DNA from: Megascapheus bottae
Taxonomy: Eukaryota; Chordata; Mammalia; Rodentia; Geomyidae
Direction of reading: 5' to 3'
Assembly: GCA_024803745.1 (NCBI GenBank)
Contig: JANJXV010001839.1
Coordinates: 1 to 64,000, forward strand
Length of the DNA stretch: 64,000 nt
Made by a program: the position numbers and the translations under genes. The notes beneath the pieces were generated by a model. The model saw nothing but the letters and a program-made list of their open reading frames with translations. It had not been told where the DNA came from and ran no database searches. This document shows, in pieces, positions 43,263-58,300 of the stretch (position 1 is the stretch's first letter; every line of letters starts with the position of its first letter).

Positions 43263-45528
43263 CTCCATTCTGACTTCACACACCTCTATTCTATGACTTC
43301 ACAGACCTCGAATCTGTGACTTCACTCACCTCCACTCTATGACTTCACACTGCTCCATTCTATGACTTCCCACACCTCCTTTCTATGACTTCACCCACCT
43401 CTATTAGATGACTTCACACCTCCATTCTGACTTCAGATACCTCCATTCTTTGACTTCACACACCTCCATTCTATGACTTCACACACCTCCATTCTCTGAC
43501 TTCACACACCTTCATTCTTACTTCAGAAACAACCATTCTATGACCTCACACAACTCCATTCTATGCCATCACAAACCTCCATTCTGTGAATTCACACACC
43601 TCCATTCTGCGTTCACACAACTCCATTCGGTGACTTCACACACCTCCATTCTTACTTCACAAACCTCCATTCTATGACTTCACACACTTCCATTCTATGA
43701 CGTCACACACCTCCATTCTGTGACTTCTCACACCTCCATTCAGAGTTCGCACACCTCCATTCTGTGACTTCACACACCTTCATTCCGTGCCTTCACACAC
43801 CTCCATTCTGTGACTTCACACACCTCCATTCTATGACTTCACACACCTCCATTCTATGACTTCAAACACCTCCATTCTCTGACTTCACACACCTCCATTC
43901 TTACTTCACACACCTCCATTCTATGACTTCACAGACATTGAATATGTGACTTCACTCACCTCCACTCTATGACTTCACACATCTCCATTCTATGACTTCC
44001 CACACCTCCTTTCCATGACTTCACCCACCCCCATTCTATGACTTCACACCTCCATTCTGACTTCACACACCTCCATTCTGTGACTTCACACACCTCCATT
44101 CTATGAGTTCACACACCTCCATTTTGACTTCACACACCTCCATTCCATGACTTCACACACCTTCATTCTTACTTCAGAAACATCCATTCTATGACTTCAC
44201 ACACCTCCATTCTATGACTTCACACACCTCCATTCTATGACTTCACACACATCCATTCTGTGACTTCACACACCTCCATTCTATGTCTTCACACACCTCC
44301 ATTGTGACTTCACACACGTCCATTCTATGAGTTCACACACCTCCATTCTGACTTCACACACCTCCATTCTATGACTTCCCACTCCTCCATTCTGACTTCA
44401 CACAGCTCCATTCTGTGAATTCACAAAATTCCATTCTATGATTTCACACACCTCCAAACTGTGACTTCACACACCTCCATCTAATACTTCAAATACCTCC
44501 ATTCTGAGTTCACACACCTCCATTCTGTGACTTCACACAACTCCATTCTGACTTCACACACCTCCAATAAATGACTTCACACACCTCCATTCTGTGACTT
44601 CACACACTTCCATTGTGACGTCACACACCTCCATTCTATGAGTTCACACACCTCCATTCTAGGACTTCACACTCCTCAATTCTGACATCACACAGCTCCA
44701 TTCTCTGTCTTCACAGACCTCGAATCTGTGACTTCACTCACCTCCATTCTATGACTTCACACTCCTCTATTCTATGACTTCCCACAACTCCTTTCTATGA
44801 CTTCACCCACCTCTATTCTATGACTTCACAGCTCCATTCTGACTTCACACACCTCCATTCTGTGCCTTCACACACCTCCATTCTATGACTTCACACACCT
44901 CCATTCTATGACTTCACACACCTTCATTCTTGCTTCAGAAACATCCATTCTATGACCTCACACACCTCCATTCTATGACTTCACAAACCTCCATTCTGTG
45001 ACTTCCCACACCTCCATTCTGAGTTCACACATCTCCATTCTGTGACTTCACACACCTCCCTTCTGACTTCACACACCTCCCTTCTGTGACTTCAAACACC
45101 TCCATTGTGAGTTCACCCACTTCCATTCTGTGACTTCACACACCTCCATTCTGTTACTTCACACACCTCCAATTTGTGACTTCACACACCTCCATTCTAT
45201 GACTTCAAACACCTCCATTCTATGAATTCACACACCTCCATTCTGTGACTTCACACACCTCCATTGTATGACTTCACACACCTCTATTCTGTGACTTCAC
45301 ACACCTCCTTTCTGAGTTCACACACCTCCATTCTCTGACTTCACACACCTCCATTTTGACTTCACACACTTCCATTCTATGACTTCACACACCTTCATTC
45401 TTACTTCAGAAACATCCATTCTATGACTTCACAAACCTTCCTTCTGTGATTTCACACACCTCCATTCTTTGACTTCACACACCTCCATTTTATGACTTCA
45501 CACACCTCCGTTCTATGACTTCACACAC
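43263..45528. repeat. Nested duplication D, copy 2 (2,266 bp)
   Basis: This is the second copy of D, 44 bp longer than the first because it keeps one 23-mer and one 21-mer near 43,740. At its end the same CTCCATTCTGACTTCACAC sequence (45,529) leads into ACTTCCATTTTTAC instead of the GACCTCGAATC module. That is the arrangement also seen at 54,180 in superrepeat copy 2. The junction at 43,263 is therefore the novel one created by the duplication. Confidence 0.9.
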
Positions 45529-46146
45529 CTCCATTCTGACTTCACACACTTCCATTTTTACTTCAAACACCTCATTTCTGTGACTTCACACACCTCCATC
45601 CTATGATTTCACACACCCCCTTTCTATGACTTCACACACCTCCATTCTATGACTTCACACAACTCCTTTCTGAGTTGACACACCTCCACTCTGTTACTTC
45701 ACACACCTCTAATCTGACTTCACACACCTCCATTCTATGACTTCACTCACCTCCATTCTGTGACTTCAAAAACCAACATTCTATGACTTCACTCACCTCC
45801 ATTCTATGACTTCACACACCTCCATTCTGAGACTTCACACACCTCCACTCTGTGACTTTACACATCTCCACTCTCTGACTACACACACCTCCATTCTGTG
45901 ATTTCATACACCTCCATTCTATGACTTCACACACCTCCATTCTTTGACTTCACACACTTCCATTCTATGAATTCACACACCTCCATTGTGACTTCACACA
46001 ACTCTTTTCTGTGACTTCCCACGCCTGCCTTCTGTGACTTCACACAACTCCATTCTATGACTTCACACACCTCCATTCTATGACTTTACACACTTCCATT
46101 CTATGACTTCACACACCTCCATTCTGTGACTTCACACACCTCCATT
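44281..46146. repeat. Nested duplication E, copy 1 (1,866 bp)
   Basis: This copy starts at CTATGTCTTCACACACC, which recurs at 46,147. Landmarks are offset by exactly 1,866 bp (CATCTAATACTTC at 44,477 and 46,343; ATTTTTACTTC at 45,554 and 47,420). Both E copies carry TTCCCACTCC (about 44,375 and 46,240), where the homologous sites near 42,110 and 53,110 read TTCACACTCC. E was therefore duplicated after D and after the split from superrepeat copy 2. It overlaps the end of D copy 2. Confidence 0.9.
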
Positions 46147-48012
46147 CTATGTCTTCACACACCTCCATTGTGACTTCACACACGTCCATTCTATGAGTTC
46201 ACACACCTCCATTCTGACTTCACACACCTCCATTCTATGACTTCCCACTCCTCCATTCTGACTTCACACAGCTCCATTCTGTGAATTCACAAAATTCCAT
46301 TCTATGATTTCACACACCTCCAAACTGTGACTTCACACACCTCCATCTAATACTTCAAATACCTCCATTCTGAGTTCACACACCTCCATTCTGTGACTTC
46401 ACACAACTCCATTCTGACTTCACACACCTCCAATAAATGACTTCACACACCTCCATTCTGTGACTTCACACACTTCCATTGTGACGTCACACACCTCCAT
46501 TCTATGAGTTCACACACGTCCATTCTAGGACTTCACACTCCTCAATTCTGACATCACACAGCTCCATTCTCTGTCTTCACAGACCTCGAATCTGTGACTT
46601 CACTCACCTCCATTCTATGACTTCACACTCCTCTATTCTATGACTTCCCACAACTCCTTTCTATGACTTCACCCACCTCTATTCTATGACTTCACAGCTC
46701 CATTCTGACTTCACACACCTCCATTCTGTGCCTTCACACACCTCCATTCTATGACTTCACACACCTCCATTCTATGACTTCACACACCTTCATTCTTGCT
46801 TCAGAAACATCCATTCTATGACCTCACACACCTCCATTCTATGACTTCACAAACCTCCATTCTGTGACTTCCCACACCTCCATTCTGAGTTCACACATCT
46901 CCATTCTGTGACTTCACACACCTCCCTTCTGACTTCACACACCTCCCTTCTGTGACTTCAAACACCTCCATTGTGAGTTCACCCACTTCCATTCTGTGAC
47001 TTCACACACCTCCATTCTGTTACTTCACACACCTCCAATTTGTGACTTCACACACCTCCATTCTATGACTTCAAACACCTCCATTCTATGAATTCACACA
47101 CCTCCATTCTGTGACTTCACACACCTCCATTGTATGACTTCACACACCTCTATTCTGTGACTTCACACACCTCCTTTCTGAGTTCACACACCTCCATTCT
47201 CTGACTTCACACACCTCCATTTTGACTTCACACACTTCCATTCTATGACTTCACACACCTTCATTCTTACTTCAGAAACATCCATTCTATGACTTCACAA
47301 ACCTTCCTTCTGTGATTTCACACACCTCCATTCTTTGACTTCACACACCTCCATTTTATGACTTCACACACCTCCGTTCTATGACTTCACACACCTCCAT
47401 TCTGACTTCACACACTTCCATTTTTACTTCAAACACCTCATTTCTGTGACTTCACACACCTCCATCCTATGATTTCACACACCCCCTTTCTATGACTTCA
47501 CACACCTCCATTCTATGACTTCACACAACTCCTTTCTGAGTTGACACACCTCCACTCTGTTACTTCACACACCTCTAATCTGACTTCACACACCTCCATT
47601 CTATGACTTCACTCACCTCCATTCTGTGACTTCAAAAACCAACATTCTATGACTTCACTCACCTCCATTCTATGACTTCACACACCTCCATTCTGAGACT
47701 TCACACACCTCCACTCTGTGACTTTACACATCTCCACTCTCTGACTACACACACCTCCATTCTGTGATTTCATACACCTCCATTCTATGACTTCACACAC
47801 CTCCATTCTTTGACTTCACACACTTCCATTCTATGAATTCACACACCTCCATTGTGACTTCACACAACTCTTTTCTGTGACTTCCCACGCCTGCCTTCTG
47901 TGACTTCACACAACTCCATTCTATGACTTCACACACCTCCATTCTATGACTTTACACACTTCCATTCTATGACTTCACACACCTCCATTCTGTGACTTCA
48001 CTCACCTCCATT
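46147..48012. repeat. Nested duplication E, copy 2 (1,866 bp)
   Basis: This is the second copy of E, the same length as the first and nearly identical to it. It ends near 48,000, where ACTTCACTCACCTCCATTG follows instead of the CTATGTCTTC monomer. From there the sequence continues as in 54,770-55,361 of superrepeat copy 2. Confidence 0.9.
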
Positions 48013-48580
48013 GTGAGTTCACACACCTCCATTCTGTGACTTCACACACCTCCATTCTGTGACTTCACACACCTCGATGCTCTGACTTCAGACACCTCCA
48101 TTCTACGATTTCACACACCTCCACTCTGTGACTTCACAGAACTCCATTCTATGAGTTCACACAATTCCATTCTATGACTTCACACACCTCGATTCTGTGA
48201 CTTCACACACCTCCTTTCTATGATTTCACACATCTCCATTCTGTGACTTCTCACACCTCAATTCCATGACTTCACACATCCATTTTGACTTCACACACCT
48301 CCAATCTATGACTTCAAACACCTCAATTCTGTGACTTCACACAGCTCCCTTCTATGACTTCATATCCCTCCATTCTTTGACTTCACACACCTCCATTCTA
48401 TGACTTCACACACCTCCATTGTATGACTTCACCCACCTCAATTCTGTGACTTCACACACCTCCATTCTGTGACTTCACACACCTCCATTCTGTGACTTCA
48501 CACACCTCCGTTCTGTGAGTTCACACACCTATATTCTATGACTTCACACACATCCACTCTGTGACTTCACACACCTCCAT

Positions 48581-51500
48581 TCTTTGACTTCACACTCCTC
48601 CATTCTGACTTCACACAGCTCCATTCTGTGAATTCACAAAATTCCATTCTATGATTTCACACACCTCCAAACTGTGACTTCACACACCTCCATCTATGAC
48701 TTCAAATACCTCCATTCTGAGTTCACACACCTCCATTCTGTGACTTCACACAACTCCATTCTGACTTCACACACCTCCAATATATGACTTCACACACCTC
48801 CACTCTGTGACTTCACACACTTCCATTGTGACGTCACACACCTCCATTCTATGAGTTCACACACGTCCATTCTAGGACTTCACACTCCTCAATTCTGACA
48901 TCACACAGCTCCATTCTCTGTCTTCACAGACCTCGAATCTGTGACTTCACTCACCTCCATTCTATGACTTCACACTCCTCTATTCTATGACTTCCCACAA
49001 CTCCTTTCTATGACTTCACCCACCTCTATTCTATGACTTCACAGCTCCATTCTGACTTCACACACCTCCATTCTGTGCCTTCACACACCTCCATTCTATG
49101 ACTTCACACACCTCCATTCTATGACTTCACACACCTTCATTCTTGCTTCAGAAACATCCATTCTATGACCTCACACACCTCCATTCTATGACTTCACAAA
49201 CCTCCATTCTGTGACTTCCCACACCTCCATTCTGAGTTCACACATCTCCATTCTGTGACTTCACACACCTCCCTTCTGACTTCACACACCTCCCTTCTGT
49301 GACTTCAAACACCTCCATTGTGAGTTCACCCACTTCCATTCTGTGACTTCACACACCTCCATTCTGTTACTTCACACACCTCCAATTTGTGACTTCACAC
49401 ACCTCCATTCTATGACTTCAAACACCTCCATTCTATGAATTCACACACCTCCATTCTGTGACTTCACACACCTCCATTGTATGACTTCACACACCTCTAT
49501 TCTGTGACTTCACACACCTCCTTTCTGAGTTCACACACCTCCATTCTCTGACTTCACACACCTCCATTTTGACTTCACACACTTCCATTCTATGACTTCA
49601 CACACCTCCATTCTATGACTTCACACGCCTCCATTCTATGACTTCAGAAACCTACATTGTTACTTCACACACCTCCATTCTATGAGTTCACACACCTGCA
49701 TTGTGACTTCACACACATCCATTATCTGACTTCACACACCTCCATTCTGACTTCACACACCCCCATTCTGTCTTCACACACCTCAATTCTGTGACTTCAC
49801 ACACCTCCATTCTATGATTTCACATACCTCCATTCTATGATTTCACAGACCTCCATTCTATGACTTCACACACCTCCTTTCTGAGTTCACACACATCCAT
49901 TCTGTGACTTCACACACCTCCATTGTGACTTCATACACCTCCATTCTATGACTTCACACACCTCCATTCTGACTTCACACACATCCATTCTATGACTTCC
50001 CACAGCTCCTTTCTGACTTCACACACCTCCATTCTATGACTTCGCACACCTCTATTTTGACTTCACACACCTGCATTCTGTGACTTCACACACCTCCATT
50101 CTATGACTTCACAAACCTCCATTTTGTGACTTCACACACCTCCACTCTGTGACTTTACACACCTCCATTCTGTGACTTCACACACCTCCATTCTGTGATT
50201 TCACACACAATCCATTGTATGAATTCACACACCTCCATTGTGACTTCACACAGCTCCATTCTGTGACTTCACACACCTCCATTCTCTGACTTCACACACC
50301 TCCATACTATGACTTCACACACTTCCATTGTTTGACATCATACACCTCCATTCTTTGACTTCACACACCTCCGTTCCATGAATTCACACATCTCCATTCT
50401 ATGAGTTCATACACCTCCATTCTATGACTTCACACACCTTCATTCTTACTTCAGCAACATCCATTCTATGACTTCAGACACCTCCATTCTATCACTTCAC
50501 ACACCTTCAATCTTACTTCAGCAACATCCATTCTATGACTTCATACACCTCCATTCTATGACTTCACAAACCTCCATTCTGTGACTTCACACACCTCCAT
50601 TCTGGGTTCACACACCTCCATTCTGTGACTTCACACACCTCCATTCTGACTTCACACACCTCCATTCTATGACTTCACACACTTCCATTCTATGACTTCA
50701 CACACCTCCATTCTGTGACTTCACACACCTCCTCTCTGAGTTCACACACCTCAATTCTGTGTCTTCACACACCTCCATTCTGTGACTTCAGACACCTCCT
50801 TCTATGACTTCACACACCTTCATTCTGTGACTTCACACACCTCCATTCTATGACTTCACACCCCTAGTTTCTGAGTTGACACACCTCCCTTCTGTGATTT
50901 CACACACCTCCAATCTGAGTTCACACACCTCCATTCTATGACTTCACACACCTCCATTTTGACTTCACACACTTCCATTCTACGAGTTCACACACTTCCA
51001 TTCTGCCTTCACCCACCTCCATTCTATGACTTCACTCAGCTCCATTCTGACTTCACACACCTCCATTTGTGAATTCACACACCACAATTTTGACTTCAAA
51101 AACCTCCATTCTGTGACTTCACACACCTCCATTCTGTGACTTCACACACCTCCATTTTGACTTCACACACCTTCATTCTGTGACTTCACACACCTCCATT
51201 CTGTGACTTCACACACCTCCATTGTTTGACTTCACACACCTCCCTTCTTGGACTTCACACACCTCCATTCCATGACTTCACACACCTCCATTCTTTGAGT
51301 TCACAAACCTCCATTTTGACTTCACACACTTCCATTCTATGACTTCACACACCTTCATTCCTACTTCAGAAACATCCATTCTATGACTGCACACACCTCC
51401 ATTCTATCACTTCACACACCTCCATTCTGAATTCACACAGCTCCATTCTATGACGTCACACACCTAAATTCTGTGACTTCACACACTTCCATTCTATGAC

Positions 51501-54500
51501 TTCACACACCTTCATTCTTCCTTCACAAACATCCATTCTATGACTTCACACACCTCCATTCTATGACTTCACACACCTCCATTCTGTGACTTCACACACC
51601 TCCATTCTAGGTCTTCACACACCACCATTATAACTTCACACATCTCCATTCTTTGAGTTCACACACCTCCATTCTAACTTTACACACCTCCATTCTGTGA
51701 CTTCACACTTCGCCATTCTGACTTCACACTCGTCCATTCTGTGAATTCACAAAACTCCATTCTATGATTTCACACAACTCCATACTATGACTTCACACAC
51801 CTCCATCTATGACTTCACACACCTCCAATCTGAGTTCACACACCTCCATTCTGTGACTTCACACACCTCCATTCTGACCTCACACAACAATGTATGATTT
51901 CACACACCTCCATTCTGTGACTTCACACACTTCCATTGTGACATCACAAACCACCATTCTATGAGTTCACATACCTCCATTCTATGACTTCACACACCTC
52001 CATTCTGACTTCACACACCTCTATTCTATGACTTCACAGACCTCGAATCTGTGACTTCACTCACCTCCACTCTATGACTTCACACTGCTCCATTCTATGA
52101 CTTCCCACACCTCCTTTCTATGACTTCACCCACCTCTATTAGATGACTTCACACCTCCATTCTGACTTCAGATACCTCCATTCTTTGACTTCACACACCT
52201 CCATTCTATGACTTCACACACCTCCATTCTCTGACTTCACACACCTTCATTCTTACTTCAGAAACATCCATTCTATGACCTCACACAACTCCATTCTATG
52301 CCATCACAAACCTCCATTCTGTGAATTCACACACCTCCATTCTGCGTTCACACAACTCCATTCGGTGACTTCACACACCTCCATTCTTACTTCACAAACC
52401 TCCATTCTATGACTTCACACACTTCCATTCTATGACGTCACACACCTCCATTCTGTGACTTCTCACACCTCCATTCAGAGTTCGCACACCTCCATTCTGT
52501 GACTTCACACACCTCCATTCCGTGCCTTCACACACCTCCATTCTGTGACTTCACACACCTCCATTCTATGACTTCACACACCTCCATTCTATGACTTCAA
52601 ACACCTCCATTCTCTGACTTCACACACCTCCATTCTTACTTCACACACCTCCATTCTATGACTTCACAGACATTGAATATGTGACTTCACTCACCTCCAC
52701 TCTATGACTTCACACTTCTCCATTCTATGACTTCCCACACCTCCTTTCCATGACTTCACCCACCCCCATTCTATGACTTCACACCTCCATTCTGACTTCA
52801 CACACCTCCATTCTGTGACTTCACACACCTCCATTCTATGAGTTCACACACCTCCATTTTGACTTCACACACCTCCATTCCATGACTTCACACACCTTCA
52901 TTCTTACTTCAGAAACATCCATTCTATGACTTCACACACCTCCATTCTATGACTTCACACACCTCCATTCTATGACTTCACACACATCCATTCTGTGACT
53001 TCACACACCTCCATTCTATGTCTTCACACACCTCCATTGTGACTTCACACACGTCCATTCTATGAGTTCACACACCTCCATTCTGACTTCACACACCTCC
53101 ATTCTATGACTTCACACTCCTCCATTCTGACTTCACACAGCTCCATTCTGTGAATTCACAAAATTCCATTCTATGATTTCACACATCTCCAAACTGTGAC
53201 TTCACACACCTCCATCTAATACTTCAAATACCTCCATTCTGAGTTCACACACCTCCATTCTGTGACTTCACACAACTCCATTCTGACTTCACACACCTCC
53301 AATAAATGACTTCACACACCTCCATTCTGTGACTTCACACACTTCCATTGTGACGTCACACACCTCCATTCTATGAGTTCACACACGTCCATTCTAGGAC
53401 TTCACACTCCTCAATTCTGACATCACACAGCTCCATTCTCTGTCTTCACAGACCTCGAATCTGTGACTTCACTCACCTCCATTCTATGACTTCACACTCC
53501 TCTATTCTATGACTTCCCACAACTCCTTTCTATGACTTCACCCACCTCTATTCTATGACTTCACACACCTTCATTCTTGCTTCAGAAACATCCATTCTAT
53601 GACCTCACACACCTCCATTCTATGACTTCACAAACCTCCATTCTGTGACTTCCCACACCTCCATTCTGAGTTCACACATCTCCATTCTGTGACTTCACAC
53701 ACCTCCCTTCTGACTTCACACACCTCCCTTCTGTGACTTCAAACACCTCCATTGTGAGTTCACCCACTTCCATTCTGTGACTTCACACACCTCCATTCTG
53801 TTACTTCACACACCTCCAATTTGTGACTTCACACACCTCCATTCTATGACTTCAAACACCTCCATTCTATGAATTCACACACCTCCATTCTGTGACTTCA
53901 CACACCTCCATTGTATGACTTCACACACCTCTATTCTGTGACTTCACACACCTCCTTTCTGAGTTCACACACCTCCATTCTCTGACTTCACACACCTCCA
54001 TTTTGACTTCACACACTTCCATTCTATGACTTCACACACCTTCATTCTTACTTCAGAAACATCCATTCTATGACTTCACAAACCTTCCTTCTGTGATTTC
54101 ACACACCTCCATTCTTTGACTTCACACACCTCCATTTTATGACTTCACACACCTCCGTTCTATGACTTCACACACCTCCATTCTGACTTCACACACTTCC
54201 ATTTTTACTTCAAACACCTCATTTCTGTGACTTCACACACCTCCATCCTATGATTTCACACACCCCCTTTCTATGACTTCACACACCTCCATTCTATGAC
54301 TTCACACAACTCCTTTCTGAGTTGACACACCTCCACTCTGTTACTTCACACACCTCTAATCTGACTTCACACACCTCCATTCTATGACTTCACTCACCTC
54401 CATTCTGTGACTTCAAAAACCAACATTCTATGACTTCACTCACCTCCATTCTATGACTTCACACACCTCCATTCTGAGACTTCACACACCTCCACTCTGT

Positions 54501-55361
54501 GACTTTACACATCTCCACTCTCTGACTACACACACCTCCATTCTGTGATTTCATACACCTCCATTCTATGACTTCACACACCTCCATTCTTTGACTTCAC
54601 ACACTTCCATTCTATGAATTCACACACCTCCATTGTGACTTCACACAACTCTTTTCTGTGACTTCCCACGCCTGCCTTCTGTGACTTCACACAACTCCAT
54701 TCTATGACTTCACACACCTCCATTCTATGACTTTACACACTTCCATTCTATGACTTCACACACCTCCATTCTGTGACTTCACTCACCTCCATTGTGAGTT
54801 CACACACCTCCATTCTGTGACTTCACACACCTCCATTCTGTGACTTCACATTCCTCGATGCTCTGACTTCAGACACCTCCATTCTACGATTTCACACACC
54901 TCCACTCTGTGACTTCACAGAACTCCATTCTATGAGTTCACACAATTCCATTCTATGACTTCACACACCTCGATTCTGTGACTTCACACACCTCCTTTCT
55001 ATGATTTCACACATCTCCATTCTGTGACTTCTCACACCTCAATTCCATGACTTCACACATCCATTTTGACTTCACACACCTCCAATCTATGACTTCAAAC
55101 ACCTCAATTCTGTGACTTCACACAGCTCCCTTCTATGACTTCATATCCCTCCATTCTTTGACTTCACACACCTCCATTCTATGACTTCACACACCTCCAT
55201 TGTATGACTTCACCCACCTCAATTCTGTGACTTCACACACCTCCATTCTGTGACTTCACACACCTCCATTCTGTGACTTCACACACCTCCGTTCTGTGCG
55301 TTCACACACCTATATTCTATGACTTCACACACATCCACTCTGTGACTTCACACACCTCCAT
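48581..55361. repeat. Block VI superrepeat copy 2 (6,781 bp, compact)
   Basis: This copy matches superrepeat copy 1 along its whole length but without the internal D and E duplications. It has two fewer 23-mers near 51,140 (46 bp) and a gap of 88 bp near 53,550, where copy 1 has a CACAGCTCC to GTGCCTTC stretch. Landmarks in its second half are offset by exactly 6,781 bp from copy 1 (TATATTCTATG at 48,530 and 55,311; ATTTTTACTTC at 47,420 and 54,201). It ends where CTCCATTCTATGACTTCACTC replaces TCTTTGACTTCACACTCC. Confidence 0.88.
50204..50227. repeat. 24-bp variant monomer (CACACAATCC)
   Basis: This is the fourth occurrence, the superrepeat copy 2 partner of the one at 39,201. It has the same CATTGTATG variant, confirming that the two were duplicated together. 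Confidence 0.85.
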
Positions 55362-58300
55362 TCTATGACTTCACTCACCTCCATTCTATGATTTCACACA
55401 CCTACATTGTGACTTCACACACCTCCATTCAATGATTTCACACACCTGCATTGTGACTTCACACACCTCCATTCTATGACTTCACACACATCCATTCTGA
55501 CTTCACACACCTCACTTCTGACTTCACACACCTCAATTCTGTGAGTTCACACACCTCCATTCTATGAATTCACAGACCTCCGTTCTATGACTTCACACAC
55601 CTCCATTCTGACTTCACACACTTCCATTTTTACTTCAAACACCTCATTTCTGTGACTTCACATACCTCCATTCTATGCTTTCACACACCTCCGTTCTATG
55701 ACTTCACACACCTCCATTCTATGACTTCACACACCTCCTTTCTGAGTTGACACACCTCCATTCTGTGACTTCATACACTCCTAATCTGACTTCACACACC
55801 TCCATTCTATGACTTCACACACCTCCATTCTGTGACTTCAAAAAACAACATTCTATGACTTCACTCACCTCCATTCTAAGACATCACACACCTCCATTCT
55901 GAGACTTCACACACCTCAACTCTGTGACTTTCCACATCTCCACTCTGTGACTACACACACCTCCATTCTGTGATTTCATACACCTACATTCTATCACTTC
56001 ACACACCTCCATTCTTTGACTTCACACACCTCCATTCTACGAATTCACACAACTCCATTGTGACTTCACACAACTCTATTCTGTGACTTCCCACACCTGC
56101 CTACTGTGACTTCACACACCTCCATTCTATGACTTCACACACCTCCATTATATGACTTCACACTCCTCCATTCTATGAGTTCACACACCTCCACTCTTTG
56201 ACTTCACACACCTCCATTTTATGACTTCACACACCTCCGTTCTATGACTTCACACACCGCTATTCTGATATCACACACTTCCATTTTTACTTCAAACACC
56301 TCATTTCTGTGACTTCACACACCTCCATCCTATGATTTCACACACCCCCTTTCTATGACTTCACACACCTCCATTCTATGACTTCACACAACTCCTTTCT
56401 GAGTTGACACACCTCCATTTTGTGATTTCACACACCTCTAATCTGATTTCACACACCTCCATTCTGAGACTTCACATACCTCCACTCTGTGACTTTACAC
56501 ATCTCCACTCTCTGACTACACACACCTCCATTCTGTGATTTCATACACCTCCATTCTATGACTTCACACACCTCCATTCTTTGACTTCACACACTTCCAT
56601 TCTATGAATTCACACACCTCCATTTGACTTCACACAACTCTATTCTGTGACTTCCCACACCTGTCTTCTGTGACTTCACACACCTCCATTCTATGACTTC
56701 ACACACCTCCATTCTATGACTTTACACACTTCCATTCTATGACTTCTCACACCTCCATTCTGTGACTACACTCACCTCCATTGTGAGTTCACACACCTCC
56801 ATTCTGTGACTTCACACACCTCCATTCTGTGACTTCACACACCTCGATGCTCTGACTTCAGACACCTCCATTCTACGATTTCACACACCTCCACTCTGTG
56901 ACTTCACAGAACTCCATTCTATGACTTCACACAATTCCATTCTCTGACTTCACACACCTCGATTCAGTGACTTCACACACCTCCTTTCTATGATTTCACA
57001 CATCTCCATTCTGTGACTTCTCACACCTCAATTCCATGACTTCACACATCCATTTTGACTTCACACAACTCCAATCTATGACTTCAAACACCTCAATTCT
57101 GTGACTTCACACAGCTCCATTCTATGACTTCATATCCCTCCATTCTTTGACTTCACACACCTCCATTCTATGACTTCACACACCTCCATTGTATGACTTC
57201 ACCCACCTCCATTCTGTGACTTCACACACCTCAATTCTGTGACTTAACACACCTCCATTCTATGAGATTACACACCTCCATTCTATGAGTTTACGTATCT
57301 CCATTCGGTGACTTCACACACCTCCATTCTGTGACTTCACACCCCTCCATTCTATGACTTCACACACCTCTATTCTGTGACTTCACATACCTACATTCTG
57401 TGACTTCACACAGTTCCATTCTATTACTACACACACCACATTCTATGACTTCACACACCTGCATTGTGACTTCACACACCTCCATTATATGAGTTCACAC
57501 ACCTGCATTCTGACTTCACACACCTCCATTTTGATTTCGCACACCTCTATTCTGACTTCACACACCTGCATTCTATGACTTCACAAACCTCCATTCTGTG
57601 ACTACACACACCTCCATTCTGACTTCACACACCTATATTCTATGACTTCACACACTTCCATTCTATGACTTCACACACCTCCATTCTGTGATATCACACA
57701 CCTCCATTGTGAGTTCACTCACCTCCATTCTGTGACTTCACACACCTCCATTCTGTGAGTTCACACACCTCCATTCTGTGACTTCACACACCTCAGTTCT
57801 GTGAGTTCACACACCTATATTCTATGACTTCATACACATCCACTCTGTGACTTCACACTCCTCCATTCTATGACTTCACTCACCTCCATTCTATGATTTC
57901 ACACACCTACATTGTGATTTCACACACCTCCATTCAATGAGTTCACACACCTGCATTGTGACTTCACACACCTCCATTCTATGACTTCACACACCTCCAT
58001 TCTGACTTCACACACCTCCATTCTGACTTCACACACCTCAATTCTGTGAGTTCACACACCTCCATTCTATGAATTCACAGACCTCCGTTCTATGATTTCA
58101 CACACCTCCATTTTGACTTCACACACTTCCATTTTTACTTCAAACACCTCATTTCTGTGAGTTCACACACCTCCATTCTATGACTTCACACACCTCCATT
58201 CTATGATTTCACACACCTCCGTTCTATGACTTCACACACTTTCATTCTATGACTTCACATACCTCCTTTCTGAATTGACACACCTCCATTCTGTGACTTC

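Larger units (their letters stand above)
37578..48580. repeat. Block VI superrepeat copy 1 (11,003 bp, internally expanded)
   Basis: TCTTTGACTTCACACTCC starts this copy and recurs at 48,581. The offset of 11,003 bp holds at several landmarks: CACGCCTCC at 38,621 and 49,624, the 24-bp monomer at 39,201 and 50,204, and CATCTATGACTTCAAATACC at 37,687 and 48,690. Two internal tandem duplications (2,222/2,266 bp at 41,041-45,528; 1,866 bp at 44,281-48,012) are present here and not in copy 2. Removing one copy of each, plus 46 bp near 40,130 and 88 bp near 42,560, gives the 6,781-bp length of copy 2 exactly. Confidence 0.9.

Noticed and set aside
37578..55361. Assembly artefact as the explanation for the nested duplications
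   Set aside because: It cannot be excluded from sequence alone. However, D and E copies carry private variants and different monomer-level indels, which is not what a simple assembler duplication of one read set would give. I keep it as a caveat rather than the preferred reading.
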